Assembly (NCBI GenBank): GCA_934661005.1
Contig: CAKUIK010000012.1
Location: 1-52,478 of the forward strand
Length of the DNA stretch: 52,478 nucleotides
DNA from: an uncultured Slackia sp.
Lineage (GTDB): Bacteria > Actinomycetota > Coriobacteriia > Coriobacteriales > Eggerthellaceae
Direction of reading: 5' to 3'
In this document: positions 17,442 through 25,949 of the stretch, in pieces
Position numbering within the stretch: position 1 is the first letter of the stretch
How the letters are laid out: every line of letters begins with the position of its first letter
The notes under the pieces: generated by a model
Database searches by the model: none
What the model was told of the DNA's origin: nothing
The model's input: the letters and a program-made list of their open reading frames with translations, nothing else
Position numbers and translations under genes: made by a program

Positions 17442-18893
17442 CTACGCCTCGACCGGCGCGCCCTCGGGGGCCTCCGTATCTCGCGCTGCCAGCTTCGGCT
17501 CGCTTTTCGGAACCCACCCAAGCTTCTTGCCGAAAAGCGCAGCCGCAATGAAAACCGCAATCGGGTACAAATAGCAGAAGAAGGCGTATCCCATGTAATC
17601 GACGCAGGAAACTCCCAGAATCGTAACCATGTAAATGGCGCAGGTGTTCCACGGCACAAGCACCGACGTAATGCCCGCCGATGAATTCACAATATTGCCC
17701 CACGCAGCGCGGTCGACGCCGCGCCGATTGTACTCATCGCGATAGACCAGCGTGGACATGGTGATCGCCGGATACTGATCGGGCAGAAGTACATTGAACA
17801 GCGCGCCCGAGAACACCGTAGCGCCAGCAAGCGCCACAAAATTCTTAAGCCTGCTCACAATCGGCTCAACCATCGATGCCATAAGCCCGCAATGCTGCAT
17901 GATGCCCGCATACGCCATGACCAACAAAATAATGGAAATAGTCTCGAGCATCTCGTTGATGCCGCCCGTAGAAAGCAGCGTGTCAATAAACTGCGCACCC
18001 GTATTCGACTCGGCGCCCCTCACCATGGCGTCCAGGAGCGCCGAAGGGTCGACGCCCTGGTAAAACACGGCTTCAATCGTGCCAACGGCGATGCCCGCCA
18101 AAAACGACGGAATCGCAGGCACTTGGAAGGCGATGCAGACGACCATGACCACAAGCGGAATGAGCGTCACGGGGCCAATGTTGAAGGAATTCTCCAGCCC
18201 AGAAAGGATCGATGCCACAGACGCGCCAACATCGCCCGACGCATCAAGACCGAAGCCAATAGCGGCATAGATTCCCACGCACACCAGACACACGGCGATA
18301 ACTAAAGGAAGGAATCGCTTGCACAGCGCAAACACGTCGACCTCGGCGATGGCGGCAGCCAAATTCGGGCCATCGACCAGGGGCGATACAATTTCGCTCA
18401 CATACGCCGCGCCCACAATGGCACCTGCCGCCATACCTAGCGGCACATCGAGCGCTGCAGCGATGCCGATGAACGCCAGGCCGATGGTGCCGGCGGCGCC
18501 CCATGCGCCCACGACAATGCCAATCACGAGCGTCGCCACGAAGCACACCGGCAAGAACAGCTGCGGCGTAACCACCTCAAGGCCGTAATAAATCATCGTA
18601 GGGACCGTGCCCGACAGAATCCACACGGCAACCATCACGCCGATGCAAATAAGAATCAGGCACGCTTCCATCGAATCGTCGATGCCCTTCTTCATGGCGT
18701 CGAGGATCTCTTCCCAGTCAAACCCCAGGTACAGCGCGATAAAGCCCGAAATCACGCAACCAATGAGCATGGGGATTTGCGGGTCGGTGCCCAGCCCCAC
18801 GACACAGCCGAACATAACCGCCGCGAGCAAGCCGAAAGCAAGCATTCCATGGCGAAACTTCGCCTCTTTTTTCGTTTTCGTCTTCTCAGCCAT
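17442..18893 (-). CDS. NhaC-family Na+/H+ antiporter
   Basis: A 483-residue polytopic membrane protein of the NhaC/ion-transporter superfamily. Recognisable parts are GAWGAAGTIGLAFIGIA, the conserved GAAYVSEIVSPLVDGPN region and the C-terminal IVNSSAGITSVLVPWNTCA. NhaC proteins exchange Na+ for H+; some relatives (MleN) couple this to malate/lactate exchange, which cannot be excluded. The start at 18893 has a GGGGGGG run eight bases upstream. It is a single-gene unit, with a terminator hairpin of the upstream gene lying in front of it. Confidence 0.88.
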   Translation of the reverse strand: MAEKTKTKKEAKFRHGMLAFGLLAAVMFGCVVGLGTDPQIPMLIGCVISGFIALYLGFDWEEILDAMKKGIDDSMEACLILICIGVMVAVWILSGTVPTMIYYGLEVVTPQLFLPVCFVATLVIGIVVGAWGAAGTIGLAFIGIAAALDVPLGMAAGAIVGAAYVSEIVSPLVDGPNLAAAIAEVDVFALCKRFLPLVIAVCLVCVGIYAAIGFGLDASGDVGASVASILSGLENSFNIGPVTLIPLVVMVVCIAFQVPAIPSFLAGIAVGTIEAVFYQGVDPSALLDAMVRGAESNTGAQFIDTLLSTGGINEMLETISIILLVMAYAGIMQHCGLMASMVEPIVSRLKNFVALAGATVFSGALFNVLLPDQYPAITMSTLVYRDEYNRRGVDRAAWGNIVNSSAGITSVLVPWNTCAIYMVTILGVSCVDYMGYAFFCYLYPIAVFIAAALFGKKLGWVPKSEPKLAARDTEAPEGAPVEA

Positions 18894-18932
18894 AACGGCA
18901 ACCCCCCCACACATCCCTTGAAAGAGGCACAA

Positions 18933-18969
18933 CAAAAAGAGGCCGCACGCCGACCCGCGCACGCCTCTT
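18933..18969 (-). terminator. Terminator of the TauE-type gene, in the leader of the NhaC-type gene
   Basis: Minus-strand AAGAGGC and GCCTCTT pair across a 19-base loop and are followed by TTTGTTG. It stands 40 bases before the NhaC-type start codon, so it could also act as an attenuator for that gene. Confidence 0.6.
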
Positions 18970-19178
18970 CCTCTTATATGTTCGCCCTGCAATGAACGCC
19001 TTCTTGGACGGCGCAGACGCGTCAACTTATCGGGACGGACTGAAGCAACGCGCGAGCAAGCACGTACAACGCCCCGCAAACCTCAGCCCTCGCCCGACGC
19101 TCGAAAATAGGCTCGCGTCAAGTCGCACTCGCCCGCACTCGCCCGAACTCACTCGCGTTCGCTTACATGCAACAGCGC

Positions 19179-19892
19179 TTATTTCACAAGCAGAATAATA
19201 CCAATCACCGTGAGCAGCACATACGTCACCTTGATGAACGTTGCCTGGCTGATACGCTTCTGCAGCTTGTTTCCGAGCCACGTCGCCACAAGCAGAAGCG
19301 GAATGGCAATGGCAACCATAACCAGGCAATCGGGCGTGTAGTGCCCCTGCGCGAATTGCAGCGCGGCATACACGAAATTGAGCACCATCCAGATGCACGA
19401 GAGCGTGGCGCGGAACTGGTCTTTATCCTGAAGGCGCTGGAGCGCGTAAATCGCCAGAATGGCGCCGCCGGAAACGAACATGCCCTGAATGAAGCCCGCA
19501 AGCACCAGCAGCACAGCGAGCAGCCATTTCGGCATAAAGCGCTGCTGCTTGAGCACCAACCCGCGCACGCCAACGATCACCACAATGGCGCCGTAAATCT
19601 TCGACAAGATATCTAGCGGCAGCACTGTGTCGAGCCAAATGCCCACGAACATAAACGGCGTCATAACCGCGAGCATAACCGCGAGCTCGCGCCAATTGAT
19701 GTGTTTCCAGTTTTGAATAGCAATTAGGCCGCAACCGATCATGCCAGTCGCGTTGAGCATGGCAACGCTCTCTTGCATGCCGACAGTCGCCATGCCCGCA
19801 GGCATCGCGATAATGTTGCCGGCAAAACCCGTTATCGCCTGAATTGCATAGGCGATAAAGAACACACCCAAGAATAAACCGCGACCAACCAC
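19179..19892 (-). CDS. TauE/SafE (DUF81) family membrane exporter
   Basis: About 237 residues with seven or eight hydrophobic helices, matching the TauE/SafE sulfite/organic-anion exporter family (former DUF81). Typical segments are QAITGFAGNIIAMP near the N-terminus and GFIQGMFVSGGAIL, the second of two related repeats. The start is ambiguous: GTG at 19892 has AAAGG nine bases upstream, whereas TTG at 19898 is only three bases away. The transported anion is not evident, since no sulfur-metabolism genes are nearby. Confidence 0.85.
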   Translation of the reverse strand: MVGRGLFLGVFFIAYAIQAITGFAGNIIAMPAGMATVGMQESVAMLNATGMIGCGLIAIQNWKHINWRELAVMLAVMTPFMFVGIWLDTVLPLDILSKIYGAIVVIVGVRGLVLKQQRFMPKWLLAVLLVLAGFIQGMFVSGGAILAIYALQRLQDKDQFRATLSCIWMVLNFVYAALQFAQGHYTPDCLVMVAIAIPLLLVATWLGNKLQKRISQATFIKVTYVLLTVIGIILLVK

Positions 19893-20111
19893 GAACAACA
19901 GCCTTTCAATCTCTCATATTCGAAACAAGCAGCCTTAACTGGCGTGCCTCATTCGGAAAACGCGGCAGCACGAACTGCGAGCAATTCACCCAATGGCAAA
20001 ACCCAGCCGAGCCGAAAACGCGCGCGGCGGGAACGAGCCAATGTCGTAAGTTTCGCATGCATTCGCGCCACTTGCGATTGCCAAATTGTAAATAACGAAC
20101 TCTTCGCGTCA

Positions 20112-20145
20112 ACTTCGTACTATCGTGCGCTAAAGTATACGAAGT
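20112..20145. promoter_or_regulatory. Inverted repeat in the upstream region of the pxp operon
   Basis: ACTTCGTA (20112-20119) and TACGAAGT (20138-20145) form a perfect 8-bp inverted repeat around 18 bases, about 70 bases before pxpB. It is a candidate operator. The rest of the 19893-20216 gap shows no gene. Confidence 0.4.
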
Positions 20146-20216
20146 ATTTTACGACGCGGCACGCCACGCCGCGCATTTTCGCCGAACGTTCAAGCAAAAC
20201 CAGAGGGAGTGCACCT

Positions 20217-20942
20217 ATGCGCCCTTACCAAATCAGCGTGTGCGGAGATTCCGCCATCAATATCGTTGTTGCCAACGCCATCTCGCCCGAGGCAAGCGCC
20301 CTTGTACGCAGCGCCGCCGCGCGCATTGAGGCGGCAGGCATTGCGGGTATCGAAGACATCGTTCCCACATTTTGCACCATCATGGTCGCATACAACCCCG
20401 AGATCATTTCTTACGAAGAGCTGGTTTCGGCCGTGCACGCCAACCTCGACGGGCTTTCCGCCGAAGGCGCCGCGGCCGGAAAAACCATCGTGATTCCCGT
20501 GTGCTACGGCGGCGAATTCGGCCCCGACCTCGAACACGTTGCGCAATTCCACGACATCACCCCCGAAGAAGTGGTGCGCCTGCACACCGAGCCCACCTAC
20601 CTTATCGCGATGCTGGGCTTCCTGCCTGGATTCGCCTATCTAAGCGGCCTGAACCCCGACCTTGAAACGCCGCGCCTCGAAGTGCCGCGCGTTCGCATCG
20701 AAGCCGGCGCCGTGGGCATTGGCGGCGCACAAACGGGCATCTACCCCTTGCCCTCGCCCGGCGGATGGCAAATTATCGGCCGCAGCCCGTTGCGCCCCTA
20801 CGACGCGGAGCGCGAGCCGGCGTTTCTGTACGCCGCGGGCGATTCCATCAAGTTCGAGGCAATTTCCCCCGTCGAATACGCGGCCATCGAGGCCGCACTG
20901 CAAGCTGGAACCTACGAATATCGCGTGAAGGAGGCGAAATAA
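20217..20942 (+). CDS. pxpB: 5-oxoprolinase subunit PxpB (KipI family)
   Basis: A 241-residue subunit of the prokaryotic ATP-dependent 5-oxoprolinase (PxpABC), which opens pyroglutamate to glutamate. The family core FLPGFAYLSGLNP and GGAQTGIYPLPSPGGW is intact. In Bacillus the homologue KipI was first known as a kinase inhibitor. The ATG at 20217 has GAGGGAG seven bases upstream. Its stop codon directly touches the pxpC start, with the pxpC ribosome binding site inside its last codons. Confidence 0.95.
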   Translation: MRPYQISVCGDSAINIVVANAISPEASALVRSAAARIEAAGIAGIEDIVPTFCTIMVAYNPEIISYEELVSAVHANLDGLSAEGAAAGKTIVIPVCYGGEFGPDLEHVAQFHDITPEEVVRLHTEPTYLIAMLGFLPGFAYLSGLNPDLETPRLEVPRVRIEAGAVGIGGAQTGIYPLPSPGGWQIIGRSPLRPYDAEREPAFLYAAGDSIKFEAISPVEYAAIEAALQAGTYEYRVKEAK

Positions 20943-21977
20943 ATGGCGAAGTTCACCGTATGCGTGCCGGGTCTTCTTACTACCGTGCAAGACCGCGGGC
21001 GCATGGGATACGCCGCGAGCGGCTTTTCGCCGTCGGGCGTCATGGACCGCCGCGCGTTCGCGCTGGGCAACTTGCTCGTAGGCAACGCCGCGAATGCACC
21101 GGCCATCGAATTCGCCTTCGCGGGCCCCACACTCGAATTCGAAAACGATGCCGTCGTCGCCATTACGGGCGCCGACTTCAATCCACGCCTCGATGAAGAC
21201 CGCGCGCCCATGTACCAGGCGTTCGTGGTGCGCGCCGGCCAGCGCCTTTCCATGCCGGCCGCCGAACGCGGCGTATACGGATACCTCGCCATCGCCAACG
21301 GCGGCGTGGACGTGCCTCGCGTCATGGGCAGCGCCTCCACCAACCTGAAATGCGGCCTGGGCGGCTTCGAGGGCCGGCGCTTCGCGTTCGGCGACGTGGT
21401 GAATTTCCACGACACCACGCCGAACCCCTACTACGATTTCGGCCCCAACCACTACCGCAACGACCCGTTCTACCATTTCGAGTATCTCACGCAAGAAATT
21501 CGCGTGGTGCCCGGCCCGCAAAGCGACCTGTTCACGAGCCGCGGCATCGACACGTTCTATAAAGAACGCTACCAGGTAAGCGCGCAAACCGACCGCATGG
21601 GGTGCCGCCTCGATGGCCCACAAATTGAATCGAGCCGCGGTTCCGACATCATTTCCGACGGCATTGCGCTGGGTTCGATTCAGATTCCCGCGCAAGGCAC
21701 GCCCATCGTGATGCTCGCCGACCGACAAACAACAGGTGGCTACGCGAAAATCGCCACCGTCGCGAGCGTCGACATTCCGCTGCTCGTACAGCGCGCGACC
21801 AAGCAATACGTGCAATTCAAGCCCGTTTCGGTCATCGAGGCGCAGCGCCTGCTCGTGGCCGAGCGTGATTACTATCGCAACGTGCGCGCCAACGCGCGAG
21901 GCAGGCTCACGCTGGAAATGCCCTGCATCGAGCCGAACGACCACGCGGGCGAGCCCACCATGCCACCGGTGGAATAA
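20943..21977 (+). CDS. pxpC: 5-oxoprolinase subunit PxpC (KipA family)
   Basis: A 344-residue biotin-dependent-carboxyltransferase-like protein and partner of PxpB. Family hallmarks are VPGLLTTVQDRGRMGYAASG at the N-terminus, GVMDRRAFALGNLLVGN and the later LADRQTTGGYAKIATV. AAGGAGG lies eight bases before the ATG. Length is normal. A 175-base gap without a gene separates it from the DUF1445 gene. Confidence 0.95.
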   Translation: MAKFTVCVPGLLTTVQDRGRMGYAASGFSPSGVMDRRAFALGNLLVGNAANAPAIEFAFAGPTLEFENDAVVAITGADFNPRLDEDRAPMYQAFVVRAGQRLSMPAAERGVYGYLAIANGGVDVPRVMGSASTNLKCGLGGFEGRRFAFGDVVNFHDTTPNPYYDFGPNHYRNDPFYHFEYLTQEIRVVPGPQSDLFTSRGIDTFYKERYQVSAQTDRMGCRLDGPQIESSRGSDIISDGIALGSIQIPAQGTPIVMLADRQTTGGYAKIATVASVDIPLLVQRATKQYVQFKPVSVIEAQRLLVAERDYYRNVRANARGRLTLEMPCIEPNDHAGEPTMPPVE

Positions 21978-22152
21978 ACGACGAAAGAGACCAGGGCGAC
22001 CCGGAAGGCGAGCCTCGGCGAACAACCAGTGCTCTTCGCGCGGTATACGGCATTGGCCGAACGCCGCGCGAAGCATACAGAACGCGGCCACGGCGTATGA
22101 AGTGGCGGGCGCCGCACCCGACAAAGCGGTAGAAAGATCGCGAGGAAGCACC

Positions 22153-22965
22153 ATGGCACAAGAGCAGCTCAGCATTTCCGACATTCCCGCAAACATCACC
22201 CCGCGCGAAATGCGCCACCTCATTCGCGAAGGACGCTTCAGCGGCCCCACGAGCGGTTTGTGCCCAGGCTATGCGCAAGGCAACCTCATCGTGCTGCCAA
22301 AGGAAGACGCCTACGACTTCCTGCTGTTCGCGATGCGCAACCCCAAGCCCTGCCCGATTCTTGAGGTATCGGAAGTGGGCGACCGCTTCTTCCATACCAG
22401 CAGCGCCGACTGCGACATCGCCAACGACTTCCCGCGCTACCGCGTGTACCGCGACGGCGTGATGGTCGACGACCCCACGAGCGTCGAGGATCTGTGGCGC
22501 GACGACTTGGTCGCGTTCCTTATTGGCTGCTCGTTCAGCTTCGAAAGCGAGCTTATCGAAGCCGGCATCGAGATGCGCCACAACACGCAAGGCCGCAACG
22601 TGAGCATGTACATCACGAACATCGCGTGCGAGCCAGCAGGCAAAATGTCCGGCAACATGGTCGTGAGCATGCGTCCCATTCCGTATAGCCAGGTGGTGCA
22701 GGCCGTGCAAATCTCGGGCGCCATTCCGAAGGTCCACGGCGCCCCGATTCATATCGGCGACCCCAGCGTTATTGGCATCGACGATATCGCCAAGCCCGAT
22801 TTCGGCGATGCGGTCGACATTCACGAAGGCGAAGTGCCCGTATTCTGGCCGTGCGGCGTCACCCCGCAGTCGGTCGTCATGAACGTGAAGCCGAAATTTG
22901 CCATCACCCACGCGCCAGGTTGCATGCTCATCACCGACACGAAGAACATTTCCCTGAAGTTCTAA
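22153..22965 (+). CDS. DUF1445 putative hydro-lyase (YcsI family)
   Basis: A 270-residue member of the DUF1445/YcsI family, related to mitochondrial D-glutamate cyclase, which converts D-glutamate to 5-oxo-D-proline. Conserved parts are REMRHLIREGRFSGPTSGLCPGY, CSFSFESELIEAG and FAITHAPGCMLITD. Its place between pxpC and pxpA mirrors the Bacillus ycsI arrangement, so handling of D-glutamate or D-pyroglutamate is a sensible inference. The ATG at 22153 is preceded by GAGGAA; a longer upstream open frame runs through the intergenic gap and is not used. Confidence 0.9.
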   Translation: MAQEQLSISDIPANITPREMRHLIREGRFSGPTSGLCPGYAQGNLIVLPKEDAYDFLLFAMRNPKPCPILEVSEVGDRFFHTSSADCDIANDFPRYRVYRDGVMVDDPTSVEDLWRDDLVAFLIGCSFSFESELIEAGIEMRHNTQGRNVSMYITNIACEPAGKMSGNMVVSMRPIPYSQVVQAVQISGAIPKVHGAPIHIGDPSVIGIDDIAKPDFGDAVDIHEGEVPVFWPCGVTPQSVVMNVKPKFAITHAPGCMLITDTKNISLKF

Positions 22966-22972
22966 GGCTTCG

Positions 22973-23005
22973 AACCCGTTAAATGCCCGTAGCGTTTAAC
23001 GAGTT
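22973..23005. repeat. Short palindromic repeat, copy 2 of 4
   Basis: AACCCGTTAAATGC, loop CCGTA, then GCGTTTAACGAGTT: a 14-bp inverted repeat with two mismatches. It lies a few bases after the DUF1445 stop codon, inside the pxp operon. Confidence 0.7.
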
Positions 23006-23063
23006 CCAGCGCAGCAGGCGGCGCCTTCTCCAAGAACCGCCACACACCCGAAAGGACCCCTTC

Positions 23064-23828
23064 ATGGCACGCGTAGATTTGAACAGCGATTTGGGCGAAA
23101 GCTTCGGCCGCTATTCCCTTGGCCTTGACGACCAGGTAATTCCTTTGGTCACGAGCGTGAACGTCGCATGCGGCATGCACGCGGGCGACCCGTGCGTCAT
23201 GCGCCGCACCGTGGCGGCCGCGGCCGCCGCCAAAACCTCAATCGGCGCGCACCCAGGATACCCCGACTTGCAGGGCTTCGGCCGCCGCGACATGGCGCTT
23301 TCCCCCGACGAAGCCTATGCGTTCGTGCTGTATCAAATCTCGGCGCTCGCGGGCTTCTGCAAAGCGGAAGGCGCCACGCTCGCGCACGTGAAGCCGCACG
23401 GGCAGCTCTATAATCGTGCCGCGAAAGATGCCGCTCTCGCCGAAGCAATCGCCGCCGCCGTGCACGATTTCGATCCCACACTCGTGCTTGTCGGCCTCGC
23501 GGGCGGAAAGCTCATCGAAGCGGGGCGCGCGGCCGGCCTTGTCACCGCCCAGGAATTCTTCGCCGACCGCAACTACCTGCCCGACGGCACGCTCGTGCCG
23601 CGCAGGCAGGAAAATGCCGTAATCGCCGATGAAGATTTCGCCGTAGCTCGCGTCGTGCGCGCGGTTCAAGAAGGCGCAATCGAAGCCGCGGACGGCAGCA
23701 CCATCGAGGTTGCCGCTGACACCATTTGCATCCACGGCGACAACGTGCATGCGCTCGAATTTGCCAAAAAGATTCGCGCGGCCCTCACACAGGCCGGCGT
23801 GGAGCTCAAACCTTGTTGCGCCCAATAA
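23064..23828 (+). CDS. pxpA: 5-oxoprolinase subunit PxpA (LamB/YcsF family)
   Basis: A 254-residue (beta/alpha)-barrel-like subunit of the 5-oxoprolinase complex. The diagnostic N-terminus DLNSDLGESFGRY, the SVNVACGMHAGDP metal/substrate region, IGAHPGYPDLQGFGRR and HVKPHGQLYNRA are all present, as is CIHGDNVHALEFAKKI near the C-terminus. AAAGGA lies seven bases before the ATG. It is the fourth plus-strand gene of the pxp set and is followed by the NRAMP-like transporter. Confidence 0.96.
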   Translation: MARVDLNSDLGESFGRYSLGLDDQVIPLVTSVNVACGMHAGDPCVMRRTVAAAAAAKTSIGAHPGYPDLQGFGRRDMALSPDEAYAFVLYQISALAGFCKAEGATLAHVKPHGQLYNRAAKDAALAEAIAAAVHDFDPTLVLVGLAGGKLIEAGRAAGLVTAQEFFADRNYLPDGTLVPRRQENAVIADEDFAVARVVRAVQEGAIEAADGSTIEVAADTICIHGDNVHALEFAKKIRAALTQAGVELKPCCAQ

Positions 23829-23829
23829 A

Positions 23830-23893
23830 AGAAGCGCTATCGCGTTATCCAGAACCGCTTTACACTGAATCCCATTGCGCTTCTGGATAACGC
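23830..23893 (+). promoter_or_regulatory. Two mutually exclusive hairpins between pxpA and the NRAMP-like gene
   Basis: GCGTTATCCAGAA (23842-23854) pairs with TTCTGGATAACGC (23881-23893), a perfect 13 bp. AGAAGCGC (23830-23837) can instead pair with GCGCTTCT (23877-23884). The two stems share TTCT, so only one forms at a time. The rest of the gap to 24154 is AT-rich and without a gene. Confidence 0.5.
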
Positions 23894-24154
23894 AAACAAC
23901 CTATCGAACTGGCAGGAATCGCGACAATCTATTCATGCTGAATAATTTCCGCACTCTATCTTATACATGCTTATCCATGTCATTATTTCGGCATGTGCCA
24001 GTTACCGACATGTTAAACTCTTCCACTGCCACTCTAATGCGCTAAAGCGTTGAGTACCATCATAATAGTCAAGTTACATTATTCGGTTTTGCGCTCGCAC
24101 CGCCCGCCACGACGGGGCGCGCGCAAGGCCGAAGCCCGAAAAGAAAGGAACGCC

Positions 24155-25468
24155 ATGAGCAAAGTTATCGAAAAGCTCAAGAACGTTGGCCCGGGTGCTC
24201 TCGTGGCCGCGGGCTTCGTCGGCCCCGGCACGGTTACCACGTGCACCGTTTCTGGCGCGAGCGTCGGCTACACCATGCTGTGGGCCCTCGTGTTCGCCAC
24301 CGTCGCCACCATCATCTTCCAGGAAATGGCTGCCCGTGTCGGCATCGCCAGCCAGAAGGGCCTGGGCGAGAACATCCGCGACCGCATTCCCAACCCTGTG
24401 CTGAAGGGCCTTGCCATCGCGATCGTCATTATCGCCATCTTTATTGGCAACGTCGCCTATGAAACCGGCAATATCACCGGCGGCATTCTGGGCATTCAGG
24501 CCGTCGCGCCCGGCATTCCCATGGGCGCCATCGTCGTTATCGTGGGCCTGCTGGCAGCCATCGTGATGTTCATCGGCCACTACAACCTCATCGAGAAAGT
24601 GCTCACGGCCATCGTCGTGTTCATGGGCGTGGTGTTCTTGGTCACTGCATTTGCTTCCAACCCCGATTGGGGCGCCATAATCTCTGGCATGTTCACGCCG
24701 CATTTGCCCACGAACAACTCTACCGGCCTGATGACCGCCATCGGCCTCATCGGCACCACCATCGTACCGTACAACCTGTTCCTGCATGCCTCTTCCGCAG
24801 CCGAGCGCTGGAAGGATCCCGAGCAGATTTCCGACGCCCGCTTCGACGCCGTGCTCTCCATTGCCTTGGGCGGCATCATTTCCATGGCTATTCTGGTCTG
24901 CGCCGCCGCAAACCTGCACCCGCTGTGGACGACCTGGGAAGTTGACGGCGCTACCGTCGCCGGCATCACGACCGCCGCGGGCGACCAGATCGCAAGCGCG
25001 AAGATTAACGGCCAGGTCATGGCTCTCGCCCTCACCCCGCTTCTGGGCGACTGGTCTACGTGGATGATCGGCCTTGGCCTTCTGGCTGCAGGCTTCTCCT
25101 CAGCCATCACCGCTCCCCTTTCCGCCGCTTACGCCGTGAATGGCGTGCTCGGCTGGGGCAAGGGCCTGAAGGACGCAAAGTTCAAGATCGTTTGGGCCAT
25201 CGTCCTTGTATGCGGCTGCTGCATGGCAATCGCTTGGGGCAAGAGCCCGACGCAGCTCATCCTTGTCGCGCAGGCCGCAAACGCGATTCTGCTGCCCATC
25301 ATGGCATTCTTCGTCATCTTCTGCGCCAACGGCAAAGACCTGGGCAAGTTCAAGAACCACGCCTTCGCCAACATCGCCGGCGTCATCATCATCGTGGTTA
25401 CGCTGTTCATTTGCTACCGCAATATGACGAACTTCCTCACCTCGCTGCAAGCCCTCATCGGCATGTAG
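24155..25468 (+). CDS. NRAMP-family transporter lacking the canonical metal ligands
   Basis: A 437-residue, 11-helix SLC11/NRAMP-fold protein. Helix 1 of metal-transporting NRAMPs carries DPGN; here residues 23-26 are GPGT, so the metal-binding Asp and Asn are Gly and Thr. Helix 6 normally has MPHN; here 204-207 are VPYN, so the metal-ligand Met and the His are gone too. The rest of the fold is intact, so it is not a pseudogene. It follows pxpA, like YcsG in the Bacillus ycsF-ycsG-ycsI-kip operon. I infer a non-metal substrate, possibly pyroglutamate or a related amino acid. AAAGGAA precedes the ATG at 24155. Confidence 0.88.
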   Translation: MSKVIEKLKNVGPGALVAAGFVGPGTVTTCTVSGASVGYTMLWALVFATVATIIFQEMAARVGIASQKGLGENIRDRIPNPVLKGLAIAIVIIAIFIGNVAYETGNITGGILGIQAVAPGIPMGAIVVIVGLLAAIVMFIGHYNLIEKVLTAIVVFMGVVFLVTAFASNPDWGAIISGMFTPHLPTNNSTGLMTAIGLIGTTIVPYNLFLHASSAAERWKDPEQISDARFDAVLSIALGGIISMAILVCAAANLHPLWTTWEVDGATVAGITTAAGDQIASAKINGQVMALALTPLLGDWSTWMIGLGLLAAGFSSAITAPLSAAYAVNGVLGWGKGLKDAKFKIVWAIVLVCGCCMAIAWGKSPTQLILVAQAANAILLPIMAFFVIFCANGKDLGKFKNHAFANIAGVIIIVVTLFICYRNMTNFLTSLQALIGM

Positions 25469-25486
25469 GCTGCAGAAGCTATTGAT

Positions 25487-25530
25487 GCGCACGAAAAAGG
25501 CCGCTCTTCGGAGCGGCCTTTTTCGTGCGC
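25487..25530. terminator. Terminator of the pxp/NRAMP operon
   Basis: A perfect 20-bp stem with TTCG tetraloop (25507-25510), starting 19 bases after the NRAMP-like stop. The right arm contains CCTTTTTCG, giving a U-run; the left arm has the matching A-run, so it may be bidirectional. Confidence 0.9.
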
Positions 25531-25546
25531 AAATGTGCATCCCACC

Positions 25547-25699
25547 GTTCGCGCACGCCTTCGGCGGACCCTCCCAGGCCACGGTTCGCTACCGCTCGCT
25601 TCGCTCGCTATGCGCTCACCTGGCTGCGCTTAACTTTGAAATAAAGGACAAGTTTGAGCGCAGACGGTCCTAGAAGGCCCGCTGAAGGCGTGCACGAAC
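25547..25699 (-). repeat. Structured repeat, copy A (153 bp, reverse orientation)
   Basis: Read on the minus strand it has an outer stem GTTCGTGCACGCCTTC/GAAGGCGTGCGCGAAC, then GACCGTC about 30 bases in, an inner hairpin TGCGCT...AGCGCA, the conserved GCGCATAGCGAGCGAAGCGA and CGGTAGC, and GTGGCC near the closing arm. Stem sequences differ from copies B and C but remain paired. It lies between the convergent NRAMP-like and ppdK genes. Confidence 0.7.
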
Positions 25700-25714
25700 C
25701 TGCAATCTCATGTA

Positions 25715-25867
25715 GTTTCGCGTTTGCCCCGGGCGCTTCGCGTAGACCGTCGGCGTTCATATTCGCCCTTCATGCCAATGCGGAACGCCGCCAGACGGGC
25801 GCATAGTGAGCGAAGCGAACGGTAGCCCGTCGCGGTCTACGCGAAGTGGCCGGGGCAAACGCGAAAC
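25715..25867 (+). repeat. Structured repeat, copy B (153 bp)
   Basis: The outer arms GTTTCGCGTTTGCCCCGG and CCGGGGCAAACGCGAAAC are perfectly complementary. Inside come GACCGTC, the hairpin GGCGTTC...GAACGCC, the hairpin GACGGGC...GCCCGTC closing over GCATAGTGAGCGAAGCGA and ACGGTA, then GCGGTC, which pairs with GACCGT. It lies 16 bases from copy A in the opposite orientation. Confidence 0.75.
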
Positions 25868-25879
25868 AGAGGGATACAT

Positions 25880-25911
25880 AAAAGGGCGCCCTCCCGAAGG
25901 AGAGCGCCCTT
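25880..25911 (-). terminator. Terminator of ppdK
   Basis: Minus-strand AAGGGCGC(T)CTCC pairs with GGAG(G)GCGCCCTT around TTCG and runs into TTT, 40 bases after the ppdK stop. Confidence 0.85.
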
Positions 25912-25949
25912 GAGCCTCTTGAAGAGATGTCAGGAGAATCGACCTAGAA

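Noticed and set aside
25547..25867. Possible CRISPR array or tandem repeat in the ppdK/NRAMP intergenic region
   Set aside because: The two units are in opposite orientation, differ in their arms and are not regularly spaced short repeats; no cas genes are near.
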